From Eublepharis macularius (taxonomy: Eukaryota > Chordata > Lepidosauria > Squamata > Eublepharidae): 64,000 bases of DNA. The DNA is taken from positions 22,168,001-22,232,000 of the forward strand of contig NC_072797.1 in NCBI RefSeq assembly GCF_028583425.1. The letters are read 5' to 3'. Positions 53,215-64,000 of the stretch are shown in pieces. The notes beneath the pieces are model-generated. The model had not been told where the DNA came from. It did not search any database and was given only the letters and a program-made list of their open reading frames with translations. The translations under genes and the position numbers were made by a program. Position 1 is the stretch's first letter; every line of letters starts with the position of its first letter.

Positions 53215-53425
53215 CTGCTGTAGCATAGTGGATAAGTAGCTGGACTGTGAATCAGCACTCTGCTAGTTCGGCTCCCACTACTGCCATGAGCTCAGTAGGT
53301 GGCCTTGGGTGAGCCACTCCTTTCATCCCCAGCTGAGGATAATCATAACATTGACTTTGTTCACTGCTCTGAGTGTGGCAATAATCTGTCCAGAGTGGCT
53401 GTATATAAGCATACTGTTATTTCTC
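53215..53425 (+). repeat. tRNA-derived SINE
   Basis: Head TGTAGCATAGTGGATAAGTAG, diverged B-box (GTTCGGCTCCC), body GGTGGCCTTGGGTGAGCCAC, tail TCTGAGTGTGGCAAT...GTATATAAGCAT. It matches the reverse copy at 23443. Confidence 0.8.
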
Positions 53426-53580
53426 CTGTCCCCACTTTACCCACACAACAACCCTGTGAGGTACGTTAAGATGAGAACCTATGAATGGCCCAAGGTCACC
53501 CAGCAAGCTTCAGTGGTAGAGTGGGGATTTGAACTTGGGTCCAGCACTCTTAATCAGTACCCCGTGCTAGATCTCACTGC
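53426..53580 (-). repeat. MIR-like SINE, reverse copy
   Basis: ACAACAACCCTGTGAGGTA, GGTCACCCAGCAAGCTTC and GTGGGGATTTGAACTTGGG are standard blocks of this family. It abuts the preceding SINE tail to tail. Confidence 0.75.
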
Positions 53581-54577
53581 ATTACCCCTTCCATCTCTTC
53601 CTTAACGTTTAAATGGAACCTACTGGGCAAGCCATGTCCCCAGACATCTAAAATTCAATGGTGTTCAAAGGTGTCCTTAGCCAACCATATGCTTGTATTG
53701 TTATTTTTGCAAAACTGAGCTGATTTTTTATTGCAAATATGTGTTTTCTTATTCTTCATCTCTGTGTTGTTGCTGCTGTTGCTTTCTCTTTTGATTTTTT
53801 TTTGGAACAAAACACAAGCTGATTTTTTCCCTGTTTTTCAGCTTCATGTCATAGACCCAAACTGCCAGATATCAATCAGCCTCTTGAACTCTCACTTTCT
53901 TGCTGGACAGGTTCAAGTATTATTCTTTTAAGGTGAGGAACGGCTCCTCTTGCCTAAGCCTCAGCTATTGTTTGTTTTCAAGAAACCCACAAAGAAAATT
54001 TATTTAAAGGCTTGATATTTTCCCTGTTCCATTGTTGCAATGCTGCGTACTTATAGTTAATGATTTTTCCCCTTTTTGCTGGCATTGTTTCATTAACATC
54101 ATTACTCATGACTCAAGCATGAACACCTCCCTCAAGCCCTCTGTAACAAAGGAGTTGCAGAGGCTTTTTAAAATTATGGAAGATCTCATTTCTGCATCAT
54201 TGTTAAACCAGAGCGGGCTTATACTGAATGGATTGAGAAGAGTATAACTCTGCTTAGGATAGCACCACTAGTCCTTCCCCACTCTGTCTTTGAGTTTCAT
54301 TGCCTCTTCTGAGTTGCTAGTCATAATGCTGAAATAACAGGAGAAACTGTAACAGGCACCCACTCTGTCAGAGTCCAGAATCTAGCATCCAATTTAGCCT
54401 GCCCATTTCCTTCATGTCAATAATGCACAGCCCTACCTTTCTTTAGGATAGTGATCCCCAATGCTGCCCACAATCACCATGGTACCAACCAAATGTGTTC
54501 CTTGCTGCTCATTTGTTTCTTCCCCAAAGCAAACCACCAGTTCTGGCTTTCCTACACCTCAGTGGACAGCCAAAAAG
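53581..54577. other. No recognised gene
   Basis: AT-rich DNA with T-rich runs at 53722-53800. A short palindrome-family piece (GGGCTTATACTGAATGG...TATAACTCTGCTTAGGAT) lies at about 54215-54263. Confidence 0.4.
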
Positions 54578-54890
54578 ACAAATTAAGTGGGTACTAGATC
54601 GAATCAAGCCTGAATTCTCCCAAGAAGCTAAAATAACAAAACTGAAACTATCGTACTTTGATCACATCATGAGAAGACAAGATTCTCTGGAAAAGTCAAT
54701 AATGCTAGGAAAAGTGGAAGGCGATAGGAAAAGAGGAAGACCTAAAATGAGATGGCTTGGCTCAATAAAAGAAGCCATGTCCTCCAGTTTGCAGGATCTG
54801 AGCAAGTCTGTTAATTATACATTTTGGAGGTCTCTTATTCATAGAGTCGCCATAGGTCAGAGGTGACTTGATGGCACATAACACACACAC
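54578..54890 (+). repeat. BovB (RTE) LINE 3' end
   Basis: Continuous frame with LKLSYFDHIMRRQDSLEKS, RKRGRPKMRWLGSIKEAMS and WRSLIHRVA, the recognisable C-terminus of BovB ORF2, followed by a tail GGTCAGAGGTGACTTGATGGC and CA repeats. The tail is the sequence shared with the 5S-headed and Sauria SINEs. 5'-truncated. Confidence 0.88.
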
Positions 54891-56030
54891 CCCTCACTGG
54901 AGTAGGCAGTGCTTCTGAAGAGCATCTTTACGTCTGTAGGGAACCTCTATTTGGAAACATCTGGCTTCATCGTAGCAGGAACCTCCCAACATTCTGTGAT
55001 TAACCCCAGTTCCCAGGTCAACTATGTGGTGATATAATCCACTGGCCATTTTCAAAATTCCCAAAGTGTCCACAGGCTCAGCAGGGTTGGGAAACCCCTG
55101 CTCAAGGCCCTACCTGAGATTGTAACCCCCTCCTACTTTCCCTCTGGCTCTTCCTTTCCTCTGCTTCTCCAGAACGCATGGATTCAGGCATACTTTGTCT
55201 CACTTCCTTTAGCCTCCCACACCTGCTCTCATACTGAGTGGCAGCTTCTCATGCTCCTAAGCATAACCCAGTTTTTTCAGACTTTCCTCTCTGATTAGCC
55301 ACTTCTTTCTTTCATTGCTTTCCCTCTCTGCCCCCTAGCCTCCTTATCTACGTACACCTCCAACTCCCCTTTCTCAGCCTTACTCTTTCTATTTTCTAGC
55401 CTGTTCTCTACCTTCCCCTTGGGCTCTGGAGAAGTGCTATGCATTGCGCTGAAGCCTGGTTTCAGTGCTTGGAAGAATTCCATTGAGTTCCTCTGGCTTC
55501 ACACATTTTGCAAGGCACTGCCCACACACTAGTCTTCACTGCCAGAAGTGTTGGGCAAAATAAATAAGAAGAAGAGCTGAGATTCTCAAGATGTCAAACG
55601 CTGTATCCAATTCCAAACAGTTTTTTTTTCTGTCATGTGAAATTGCTGCCTACGTGGAGTCCTGCTTATAGTAGTGCCAAAAAAGGTAGAGAGAGGAAGG
55701 ATGCTTTTCAAATAACTCTTTCAACATCTGTTAAAAGGAGGCACTGAGATAATACAACTGCATCCTATGAGCAGGGGCAGCTTAACCAGACATGACAATG
55801 TAGTATGTTTAGTATGTGGCTCAATTCAGACTGAATGTGAAGCCATAGCTTCCTTCAAAAACGGTTAGTTTCTAAAACCTGGATTTTCTTGCAGACCGTC
55901 ATTCAGATTTTGGTTTATCTCAACAAGTACTGGTTTTGTCACCTTTACTCTTTTCCCCACCTCCCACACAGAGACCCAGATCATAGCCAGAATGTCCATT
56001 TTCATACATCACTCAGACCCATAGTTGAGA
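54891..56030. other. No recognised gene
   Basis: Unique-looking DNA, pyrimidine-rich around 55120-55440. No coding or RNA signal. Confidence 0.4.
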
Positions 56031-56031
56031 T

Positions 56032-56268
56032 CAGGGCTTTTTTTCAGCTGGAATGTGGTGGAACGGAGTTCCGGAACCTCTTGAAAATGGTCACATGGCT
56101 GGTGGTCCCGCCCCCTGATCTCCAGACAGAGAGGAGTTTAGATTGCGGCACGGAGGGCAACCTAAACTCCCCTCTGTCTGGAGATCAGAGGGCGGGGCCA
56201 CCAGCCATGTGACCATTTTCTCTGAGGGCAACACACTGAGTTCCACCACCTCTTTTCCCAGAAAAAAG
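56032..56268. mobile_element. Foldback hAT element, right end altered
   Basis: Starts CAGGGCTTTTTTTCAGC and keeps both arms (GTCACATGGCTGG...CCAGCCATGTGAC). The right terminus reads GAAAAAAGGTTTGG instead of GAAAAAAAGCCCTG, and no target duplication can be found. An old copy. Confidence 0.82.
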
Positions 56269-57260
56269 GTTTGGCCCACACTCAATAACACTGCAATGGA
56301 AATATGGAAGATTGTTTCGAGGAGTTATGTCACACTTCTCCTCTGTGCCTAACTTACCCTTCCAACTCAAATGCCATGAATAGTTATTTGTTTGTATTCC
56401 CTTCCTTTAATCTGGGAGTGTATGCCTTTATTAGGCACAGTAAAAGCTAATCAGCAAACACTGGGAGGGCCTATGATCTGTTATCCAGCCCTAAAATAGC
56501 AATGGCTGGCAAAGGTGTAAGATCTCCTGTGACATATAAGCCTGCCTCACCATAGGGTAGGAGAATGGAGCCAGAGGTTGACCAGGGATCAGAGATCAGT
56601 CTGTTAGAGGGTTCCAGGGAAGGGCTGCTTGCTATTACCCACTGTTGGGCTCCTGGCAGGTCATAGGCTTTTGCCATGCTGAACTACTTGTGTGTTTACA
56701 GATCTGATGATGTGTAAGTGTGCTGTCTTTCTTTTGCTTATGTTGCTGGTGTGGCAAAGTGTTATTTTCAGTTTGCTTATACCTGGAAAATCCCTTTTTT
56801 TTTTTTGGCTCCCCCGGTTTTGTGCAATTATTGCTTCCAAATCCTAAAAGAACTATTGCCATCTTTCGAATATTTGGCAAAACAAATGCTAACCCATTAG
56901 TTCAATTAAATCTTGGGTTTGGATGACATCTGGACAGAGCCTGTGTTCCTTTCTTCATCATAAAGTTTAGGTGATATGACATCATTGGTCTACGCATTAC
57001 CCCTCTTTGACATCATTAGCTTTTTGTGGCAATGCACAGTATGATGTATTGGGTTATTACAAAGATGAGGCAGGGGAGTGACAGCTCAAGCCTTATCATC
57101 ACTAACTGAAGCAAGAGGAAAAGGTTCGCATTGCTGTAGTCAGCATTTAACTGGATCTGTTTATCTATCTTGTACTCTTCTTCCCGCTGCCTGTCACAGT
57201 CAACTGCAATTGTTTCCTCCCCCACCATATATAAGATGGGGCTGTTCAGAAGAAATGTCA
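56269..57260. other. No recognised gene
   Basis: Unique-looking AT-rich DNA, with a T-run at 56792-56808. No feature supported. Confidence 0.4.
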
Positions 57261-57462
57261 GCTGATGTAGCTCAATGGCAGAGCTTCCATTTTGCATGCA
57301 GAAGGTCTCAGGTTCGATCCCCAGTATCTCCCATTAAAAGGATCGGGTTAGTAGGTAATGCGAAAGACTTCTGTTTGTGGTTATGGAGAGCCGCTGCCAG
57401 TTAGAGTAGCCAAAATAGACACTGAGAGACCAGCAGGCTGACTCAGTATAAGGTAGCTTCAT
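57261..57462 (+). repeat. tRNA-derived SINE with strong A/B boxes
   Basis: GATGTAGCTCAATGGCAGAG (A-box) and GGTTCGATCCCC (B-box) are well kept. The body continues with TCCCATTAAAAGGATCGGG, GTAATGCGAAAGACTTC and GACTCAGTATAAGGTAGCTTC. The continuing body, and the lack of a paired acceptor stem, mark it as a SINE rather than a tRNA gene. Confidence 0.8.
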
Positions 57463-58500
57463 TTTATGATGCTGATGCTGTTTTTGGAGACTCTTTTCCA
57501 GCTGGGAGAGGAAATGAGCTGCAGTGGAGGAAATGGCAGGAGATAACAAGGGAAGAGGGAGGAGGAATTTCTTTCCCGTTCAAAGTCTTCTCCAATTCTT
57601 TTGCTGTACAAAATGTCATCACTCACACCGTACTTTTTAAGCTATTCCAGGACGGGGTACAATCTTAGAGGCTCTTATACAGCCTGCAAATGAGCCAGTG
57701 TGGCTGGTAGCAGGTGAAAGGGTAGAATTTTTTCCCCCCCACACCCGGCCCATTTTGCTTCATTCTGCTGCCCAGTACAAACTGGTTCTGCCCGTGAGCT
57801 GTGGAACTATTGTATGGCTCTTAGCATGAGATGCTGATCTCCCAGTGCTGGGGTAAGAAGGTAATGATATAACAGGTGGCCCTAAGCCAGTGACACCATA
57901 AAACTTGAGTGAAAAAATTAATGATTTTTTAAAAGATAAAACTCTAAAATGAAGATGGCACGAGTCCATTTGGTTGATTGCATTCCTGTGGTCTTGGGAG
58001 GAAAAAAAGATTTCGGTGTAGTACTCAGATTGCATATGTAAGTAAATGCATTTCCCTGATGCCACAATTACAACCACATTCTGGTTACTCTCACTGTCAT
58101 ATGGGTGTCTACAGGAAGATATCACTTCCTCAAATGAGACTGTTTTATGCTTTTCACGGCAGAGAGACAATCTGAAAGGGTAGATGGAAGAGATAATAGG
58201 GAAGGGCCTGTGGCCAAGAATTCAGAACTTTGGGAGGGAAATCCCAGGGATTCTATATTTTAATGCCAAAAGTATCGGACTCTTCAGAGTAAAATTGGGT
58301 GGAACATGCAATGTGTCTGCCTTCTGCATCAGCTGCTTTTTCACGACATAAACCGTGCTGTTTCCAGTTTCTATAGCACAGACCTGAGGAATGCCAGATC
58401 TTTTGGTTCACAAAGCTGATGGGGACTAACTCTGCCCCTTGTTTGTTAATTTTCCATCCTCAGTGGCATGGGGACAACTGTGTACGCAATGAAGTTTCAG
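57463..58500. other. No recognised gene
   Basis: Unique-looking DNA. The frame at 57760-58170 (reverse, 136 codons) has no recognisable domain. Confidence 0.4.
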
Positions 58501-58504
58501 CAAC

Positions 58505-58641
58505 CACAGAAAAGCAGGATTTTGAGAGTCAGAGCTCTTTTCAGATACGAATAGAAATGGAGAAGGGAGCTCTGATTCTTGAAAGCTTACACTAGGAAAA
58601 TCTCGTTGGTCTCTAAGGAGCTGCTAGACTCAAATCCTAAC
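58505..58641 (-). repeat. Palindromic repeat (GAGTCAGAGCTC / GTTGGTCTCTAAGG)
   Basis: Contains GAGAGTCAGAGCTC, GGGAGCTCTGATTCTTG and CTCGTTGGTCTCTAAGG...GACTCAAATCC. The same family in the other orientation is at 62615-62763. Confidence 0.6.
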
Positions 58642-58744
58642 ACACACCATCGTAGCGACCCCCCTAAAACTAGAGACCACAGAGGAGTTTTGGTTTCTTT
58701 GACAGGTTCCTGGACAACACAGAACAGGGATTTATTAGGACTTA

Positions 58745-59546
58745 TCATAGAATCATAAGAGTTGGAAGGGGCCGTACAGACCATCTAGTCCAACCCCCTG
58801 CCCAGTGCAGGGTCAGCCTAAAGCATCTCTGACAAGTATTCATCCAGCCTCTTCTTGAAAACTGCCAGTGAGGGGGAGCTCACCACCTCCCTAGGCAGCT
58901 GATTCTACTTTTGAACTACTCTGACCGTGAAAAAGTTTTTCCTAATATCCAGTCGGTACCTTTGTGCATGTAATTTAAGCCCGTTGCTCTGCTGCCAACT
59001 GGAACAGCTCCCTGCCCTCCTCCAAATGACAGCCTTTCAAATATTTAAAGAGAGCAATCATGTCCCCCCCTCAACCTCCTCTTCTCCAAACTAAACATTC
59101 CCAAGGCCCTCAGCCTTACCTTGTAGGGCTCAGTCTCCAGACCCCTGATCATTCTCGTTGCTCTCCTCTCCCGTTGCTCTCGATTTTAGCCACATCCTTT
59201 TTGAAGTGAGGCCTCCAGAACTGCACACAATACTCCATGTGTGGCCTGACCAAGGCAGTATAGAGAGGGGCTATGACCTCCTGCGATTTCGACGCTATGG
59301 CCCCTTTGATACAATCCAAGATTGAATTAGCCTTTTTTGCCACCGCATCACACTGACTGCTCATATTTAGTTTACAGTCCACTCTTACCCCAAGATCCCT
59401 TTCACATATACTACTGCCCAGAAGTGTATCCCCCATCCAATATTTGTGCTTCCCATTTTTGTGGCCCAGATGTAATACTGTGCACTTGTCTTTGTTGAAC
59501 TGCATCCTATTCACAGCTGCCCACTTCTCCAGACTTATGCACATAT
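58745..59546 (-). repeat. CR1 LINE 3' end
   Basis: About 800 bp of CR1 in reverse. The 3' terminus at the left reads ATAGAATCATAAGAGTTGG. The minus-strand frame 59149-59544 includes LEKWAAVNRMQFNKDKC, LGHKNGKHKYWMGDT, ERDLGVRVDCKLNMSSQC and IAPLYTALVRPHMEYCVQFW, all standard CR1 ORF2 C-terminal blocks. It is 5'-truncated near 59546 and has frame damage toward the 3' end. A typical dead-on-arrival insertion. Confidence 0.92.
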
Positions 59547-59685
59547 ACAGAATTCAGTGCCTTATTGCAAGATGCATGGCCTCTGTCATACATGGCCTCA
59601 ACCCCTTAAGGAATTTGAACTAAATTCCAGCATCAGTTCTGCAAGTATAATGGGTGTTTAAATGCAATGTCCAATTCTACAGAAC

Positions 59686-59860
59686 TAGGCTTGCCAATTG
59701 GCCTGGAAAATGGTGTCCTGACCCTTTAACAGAGGCCTGAATGTGTGGATATGGGCAAGTGAAGCTTTTCATGGCATGGAAGTAAATTACATTACTGGCA
59801 AATAACATCCAATTGATTCTCTTAAAGGGACAGGACTTTTTTTTCCCTCCAGCCACCTTG
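59686..59860. repeat. MITE family E copy
   Basis: AGGCTTGCCAATTGGCCTGG start, GGATATGGGCAAGTGAAGC, CATGGCATGGAAGTAAATTAC, and GGGACAGGACTTTTTTTTCC toward the right end. Confidence 0.68.
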
Positions 59861-60756
59861 TGTTAAAACTGTACTCTGTTTCTTCAGTAATCACACAAGG
59901 GAAAAGTACAAGCAAAGCCAAAGCATGCACATGCTTCCATGTTGCACTGGAAAATAACATCATTTTACTGTAGATCTCAAGAAGCAGACAAGGCCTGAAA
60001 ATACAGGGTGTTAAAGGTAAAAAAAGGTCCCGGGTTTTGGTTTGACGGAACAGGGGGGCATAACTGTGCCAGTCTGGCTCTCATCAACGCCTGGATGGGA
60101 GATCTCCTGCTGACATATATATGCTGCCTTGGATTCCATGGAAGAAAGGTAGAATATTACAGTAATAAATAATAAAGCAGACATTTAATTGTGCCCAGAA
60201 ACAAACAGTCGGCAGCACCAAATCAAGCTGGGGAGTGGTTTCCTGGACGAAAAGTCCGGTCATTTAAAGGAAGACCTCTTAACCTTCTGACTACTTTGTT
60301 CCATGGGAGCTCACTTCTGCAAAGGTGTGCATAAAATTGAAGCTTTGTAACTGGATCCTAAGCATATTTACTCTAAAGCAAGTCTTACTGATTTCAAAGC
60401 TATTCAGGCCCAGTTTGTATGTACAACAGATCAGAGTGACAGGTAGGAAGGGCTATGCTGCTAGGCCAGGATCCACATTTTTAATGTCCCCCCCCCAGCC
60501 GTAAAAGTTCCCTGCACATTTTAAAAAACTGGATCAGGAAGAAAGGATCTCTTCTGGCCTTCCACGTGTGATGATAGTTTCCCACTTACTGAGAATAGTT
60601 AACGTTGGGGAACTCTGAAAAATGTAATTCATCCGCTATTGTCTGAAGCGGTGGTTTCCATTCTTTCCCAGCAGCATTCTGACATGTCATTACCACCTCA
60701 AAGTTGCAGCATTAAAGATACAATGCAGGATCCCACTCAGAACTGGCACCCACATT
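59861..60756. other. No recognised gene; possible degraded 5S-type SINE
   Basis: Around 60060-60170 the text CCAGTCTGGCTCTCATCAACGCC, TGGATGGGAGATCTCC and CTGCCTTGGATTCC suggests an old 5S- or MIR-like retroposon, too diverged to assign. Nothing else is seen. Confidence 0.35.
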
Positions 60757-60936
60757 TATGGTTACCAACATGTCTGGAGAAAGAAAAAGTTCTGTCCTTT
60801 TAACAGAGGTTTTAATATGTGGAAATGGGAAACCGAAGCTTTTCTTGGTAGGGAAGTAAATACAATCACCTGGTACGCAGCAGGCCTCGAATAAAGGGCC
60901 AGGGCATTTTTTCCCCTCCAAGCACTTGGCTGCCCT
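60757..60936. repeat. MITE family E copy
   Basis: ATGGTTACCAACATGTCTGG start, TTTTAATATGTGGAAATGGG, GGGCCAGGGCATTTTTTCCCC and CACTTGGCTGCCC near the end. Confidence 0.65.
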
Positions 60937-61179
60937 CTCGCAGGGCCACAGACCATAGTGTGTGTCCCTCGTTTTGTAGAACACAAAATGCATCAAGCCT
61001 CTTTTCCCGGCCCTAAGCATGGCTTCGTAGGAGTCCTGCTTAAACGCGGGTGACACACAGAGAAGCATTTACATGGGAGCTTTAAGCAAGTCCCGCTGAA
61101 CTATACCCAAGTATGTGTTTGTGGGAATGCGGCCTTAACTTCTTCCTGCAACATCCCTGCACGGTCAGACATTACCCGA

Positions 61180-62330
61180 ACACCGGGGTTTCCGGGTCGA
61201 ACAGCACCTGAAAGGCCAACTCGGTTCCCAAACCGGAGCTTTCCCGAAGGGAGCTCCAACAGCGCCACTTCCCGAAGCCGAGCCGCCGCTGGGGGCGCCG
61301 AAGAGCAACCGCGAGAGCCCAAAGAGCCGAGCGCGGCTATTGGAGCAGAAAGGCGGGTGGTGGTGGGGGGGGGGGGAGAAGCGCCCCCAGCAGGGAGTCC
61401 CACGTGACGGCCCCAGCGAAGGTCGGGCTCTGGCCCCGCCGCCGGCGCCGAGTCCTTTCCCCGAGGCGGGGCAGCCCCGGCTGGTTCACGTGGGCTCGCC
61501 AGTGATGTCAGCCGCGCTCCCCGCCCTCGGCCGCGCGTTAAGGGCGCCGCTCTGGTGAACGGGCTGGTGCGGAGGAGCGAGAGCCCGGCGGCAACTTGGC
61601 GTCCTGCGCTGGGCAGCGCCAGTCCCGCTCGCCACCTCCTCGCGGCTCCCCGCTTCCAGCCAGCGCCGCGGCAGCAACGAGGCAGCGGAGCCTCCATGGG
61701 GTGAGTCCGGCCAGAACTTTGCCTTTGCCTCCTTCCTCCTCGCCCGGCTCTCTCTCCGCTGCGCCGCTTCCCAGCCCGTCCTCCCTCCTGGCTGCGCCTC
61801 TCCTTTTGTTGCGCCCGGCCGGCTCGTGAAAACACTTGAGAGCGCCGGAGAGGGGAAGGGGGGCGGCGATGAATGGCAACATTGTCTCGGGCGGCTTCCG
61901 AGCAGGTTTCGGTGTGTGGGGATGGGATAGGGAGCGCGCAGAGGGGGAGGGGGGGAGGCTTCCCGAGGCGGATTCCGGTGCCAGTCTTAACGTGTGAACG
62001 GGACAGACGTACCCGTGTCGAAGGAACGGAGCTTGGGGAGGGGGGAGGCTGAAGGAAGAAAAGGGGGACTTTTCGGCGTTTTTGAGCCCCGCTCCAAGGT
62101 TTTGGAGCGAGTGGAAGGGCGTGCGATGGGGAACTGGTTTGTTGGAAGAGGCTTCAGAGCTTTTTCTCCTTTGGATCCGAATCAGCCCGTTGGGTTTCTC
62201 TTGTCTAAACGGGAGGAGGCCTCGTTTGATTGCCCCAATGAGGAAAGGAAATTTCCTCCGGGAAAGGGAGATCCCGAGCTCGCCCTTAGCTTCTTGGAAT
62301 AAGGGAGCGGCTGACTCATTCAATCTTTCT
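61180..62330 (+). promoter_or_regulatory. CpG-island promoter
   Basis: About 1.1 kb that is sharply richer in GC and CpG than everything around it except the nested element at 34.3 kb. Sites visible: CCACGTGAC (61400-61408) and CACGTG (61488-61493) E-boxes, a GC box GGCGGGGC (61465-61472) and a CRE-like TGATGTCA (61503-61510). No convincing TATA box. The sites lie 190-300 bp upstream of the candidate exon end at 61700. This fits a TATA-less CpG promoter firing to the right, though such islands can also fire leftward. Confidence 0.8.
61540..61700 (+). other. Candidate first exon with start codon at the splice donor
   Basis: GCGGAGCCTCCATGGG|GTGAGTCC: an ATG in good Kozak context (G after ATG) at 61696-61698, two bases before a strong splice donor GTGAGT (61701-61706). 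The exon would be almost all 5' UTR and encode only the first Met plus two bases of the next codon, which begins GG and so is Gly in the standard code. The transcription start is unknown, so the left edge is a guess from the CpG and promoter-site layout. I cannot name the gene, because the remaining exons are outside the window or too short to see. It is also possible that the ATG is not the used start. Confidence 0.5.
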
Positions 62331-64000
62331 TCTTTAACCGCTTCTCCCCCCCCCCCCCCCGCCACAGTTTATGGTGCATTTCTCATCCATTCATTGCATC
62401 CATCCATTGCAATCTTCAGGGAAGGCTCCCCCCCCCCTCCCCCAAGCTGCTCTGTGCTGTGGCCCGGACCGCCCAGGGCCTTGGAAAGTTGACAGTTGCA
62501 TTTCACTTGTGCAAGTCAGAATTACTTGGCAAGAGTCAGCGGCAACCGAAATCACTTTCTTTGGGCATGCCTCCTCTGCCAGGGTAGACCCCCAATGGGT
62601 TATAGAGCAGCAGGATGTGAGTCCAGTGGGACGTTAGAGAAAGATTTTCAGGGTGGAAGCTTTGGAGAGTCAGCAGTTTTCTGGTATCTCAGGAAGGGAG
62701 CTCTAGAAACCTTATACCCTGAAAATCTTGTTGGTCTCTAGGGTTCCGCTGGACTCAAACCCCAAATGGGTTGGCCATGTTGTGAAAGGTGCTCCTGAAG
62801 GGGTCTGTTTAGAGCAAGGGGGTATATTTTTTGTCTCCCCGTCCCAAGTCATTTATCCGTCCAAGGTGTCTTTGCCTGAATGCCAGACGTTATCGGCCAG
62901 CGCGTTTAACTGCTGTGATTGCCTGTAAACTGTTCTGCTGGCTCATAATATCTTATACTCTTGGCAGCATAAGCACCTCTCTTCAGCTGTGCTTACTCTT
63001 GTGGAGAATATATGTCTGCGGCATGTTCAGGACTTGAGCAAAATAGATGGTTCTTTAGAAAGTGGGAAGAACAAAAGGAAACACTTAAGACAGAAACCAG
63101 CAGGGGCAGAGTTATAGGAGCACAAAAGCAATAATTTTTGATTACGTAGTGATTTTTGCACTACTCGCAATCTTGGATTGGGGTTAGGTGAAGGGATTTA
63201 TCACTAGAGACTCCAGTGTCGCCATACTTTTGGCAAATGAGGCTGTTATTGCTGCCCAGAGCTTCCTGGAAGGGAAGGCTAGAAGTGGAGTTAAATGTAT
63301 CGAATAAATAAAATTAGTGGGAAATTACTTTCAAAATACAGCAGAGTGAAACATAAGAGTACTGTAGGTAAAAATGTCCACATGTATATATTGCCACAGT
63401 GTGAAGAGAGGAATAATTACTTTCAGAATATTCTACAACAGAGACAATACATCGTAGCTAAATGATGTGTAATACATGAAAATTACGTGTCAGTATACTT
63501 CACAAAAAGTGCAATAATCCAGTAGTTGGATTGGAGACTTTACGGGAACCTCTGTTTGCACCACCTGGAGTTCCTTGGAAGGAAGGTGGTTTATAAGTGT
63601 TGTAATAATGAGTAATTAGGGGGTTGATTCCTCACATTACACAGCAACAAGTCCAGATTTGTTATTGAATATATACTCAGCTGATGGAGTCCTATAGCTA
63701 GGCCACTGTCTAACTTGTGCAAACACATCTGTTTATCACATTCACCCTACATGTTTTTAGTTTGCACCTAAAAAATGTAATATATAAATGAGCCCATAAA
63801 CTAATTTGCATTATCATACAGCAGATCCGAAGGTCAGCTTCACATAGTTTGTTGGCTGCATTGGACAGGAGGACATACTTCACTAGTTTTTTGTAGAAAG
63901 AGCATGCTGCTGCCAGATGCATTTCCTTTACAAGTATCGCAACACTTGGTCAATATGTTTATTCAAAGGTGAAAGCAAAACTGAGCTTGGGTGTCTCCGC
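61701..64000 (+). other. Probable first intron of the gene starting at the CpG island
   Basis: After the donor there is GC-rich island sequence with a 16-base C run (62347-62362), then ordinary AT-richer DNA with one palindromic repeat (62615-62763) and a retroposon-like tail near 63515-63610. No second exon could be supported to the end of the window. Confidence 0.4.
62615..62763 (+). repeat. Palindromic repeat (GAGTCCAGTGG ends)
   Basis: GTGAGTCCAGTGGGACGTTAG at the left and TCTAGGGTTCCGCTGGACTCA at the right are inverted copies. Inside, GATTTTCAGGGTGGAAGC pairs with CCTGAAAATCTTG. Same family as 58505, reverse orientation. Confidence 0.7.

Noticed and set aside
57261-57335. tRNA gene suggested by strong A and B boxes
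   Set aside because: No complementary acceptor stem is seen and a SINE body follows directly. Other copies of the same body exist in the window.
60060-60170. Another 5S-headed SINE
   Set aside because: TGGATGGGAGATC is suggestive, but the rest of the head and the tail do not match well enough to call it.
61538-62365. 275-codon minus-strand frame in the CpG island
   Set aside because: GC-rich DNA lacks stop codons by chance. The translation is Pro/Ser/Arg-rich with no domain, and the promoter layout favours the plus strand.

Overview
The window looks like nuclear DNA of a squamate reptile (lizard or snake). The evidence is the repeat mix: tRNA-headed Sauria-type SINEs, 5S rRNA-headed SINEs with a BovB-like tail, BovB (RTE) LINE pieces, CR1, L2-like and L1-like LINE 3' ends, a Penelope-like element, many short hAT elements with exact 8-bp target duplications, and several palindromic MITE families. 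The species cannot be named from this. Most of the window is repeat-rich and gene-poor. No multi-exon protein gene can be traced, and nearly all the open frames are chance frames in repeats or in GC-rich DNA.

The best-supported genes are a tandem array of U1 snRNA genes on the + strand at about 6.8-10.0 kb. Four full-length copies (7071-7237, 7911-8077, 8635-8801, 9476-9642) each have an octamer-type distal element about 230 bp upstream, a PSE-like element ending 45 bp upstream, and a 3' box starting about 11 bp downstream. A fifth copy survives only as its 3' hairpin (9910-9937). Sequence type and spacer length alternate A-B-A-B, so the array is built from a dimer of about 1,565 bp. All copies share a stem-loop I unlike the usual vertebrate one: 3 nt longer, with one compensatory pair and a changed U1-70K loop.

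The second gene signal is a CpG island at about 61.2-62.3 kb. It has E-boxes, a GC box, a CRE-like site and a candidate + strand first exon ending in ATGGG|GTGAGT. It is probably the 5' end of a gene whose body lies to the right of the window. The rest of the window after 61.7 kb would then be its first intron.

Layout: 0-6.8 kb, SINEs, a hAT element and LINE scraps; 6.8-10 kb, U1 array; 10-18 kb, L2-like LINE 3' end, LTR fossils, L1 end, a triple hairpin-MITE cluster and a Penelope-like unit with a 12-bp target duplication; 18-25 kb, mostly unique AT-rich DNA with hAT and MITE copies and an LTR-like repeat; 25-34 kb, BovB endonuclease piece, SINEs, and an 840-bp inverted-ended element with a 14-bp target duplication; 34-35.5 kb, nested hAT elements; 35.5-44 kb, mainly unique DNA with one unidentified coding-like fragment; 44-61 kb, hAT/MITE copies, CR1 in L1, CR1, BovB end; 61-64 kb, CpG-island promoter. 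The nested insertions give a relative order for several families.
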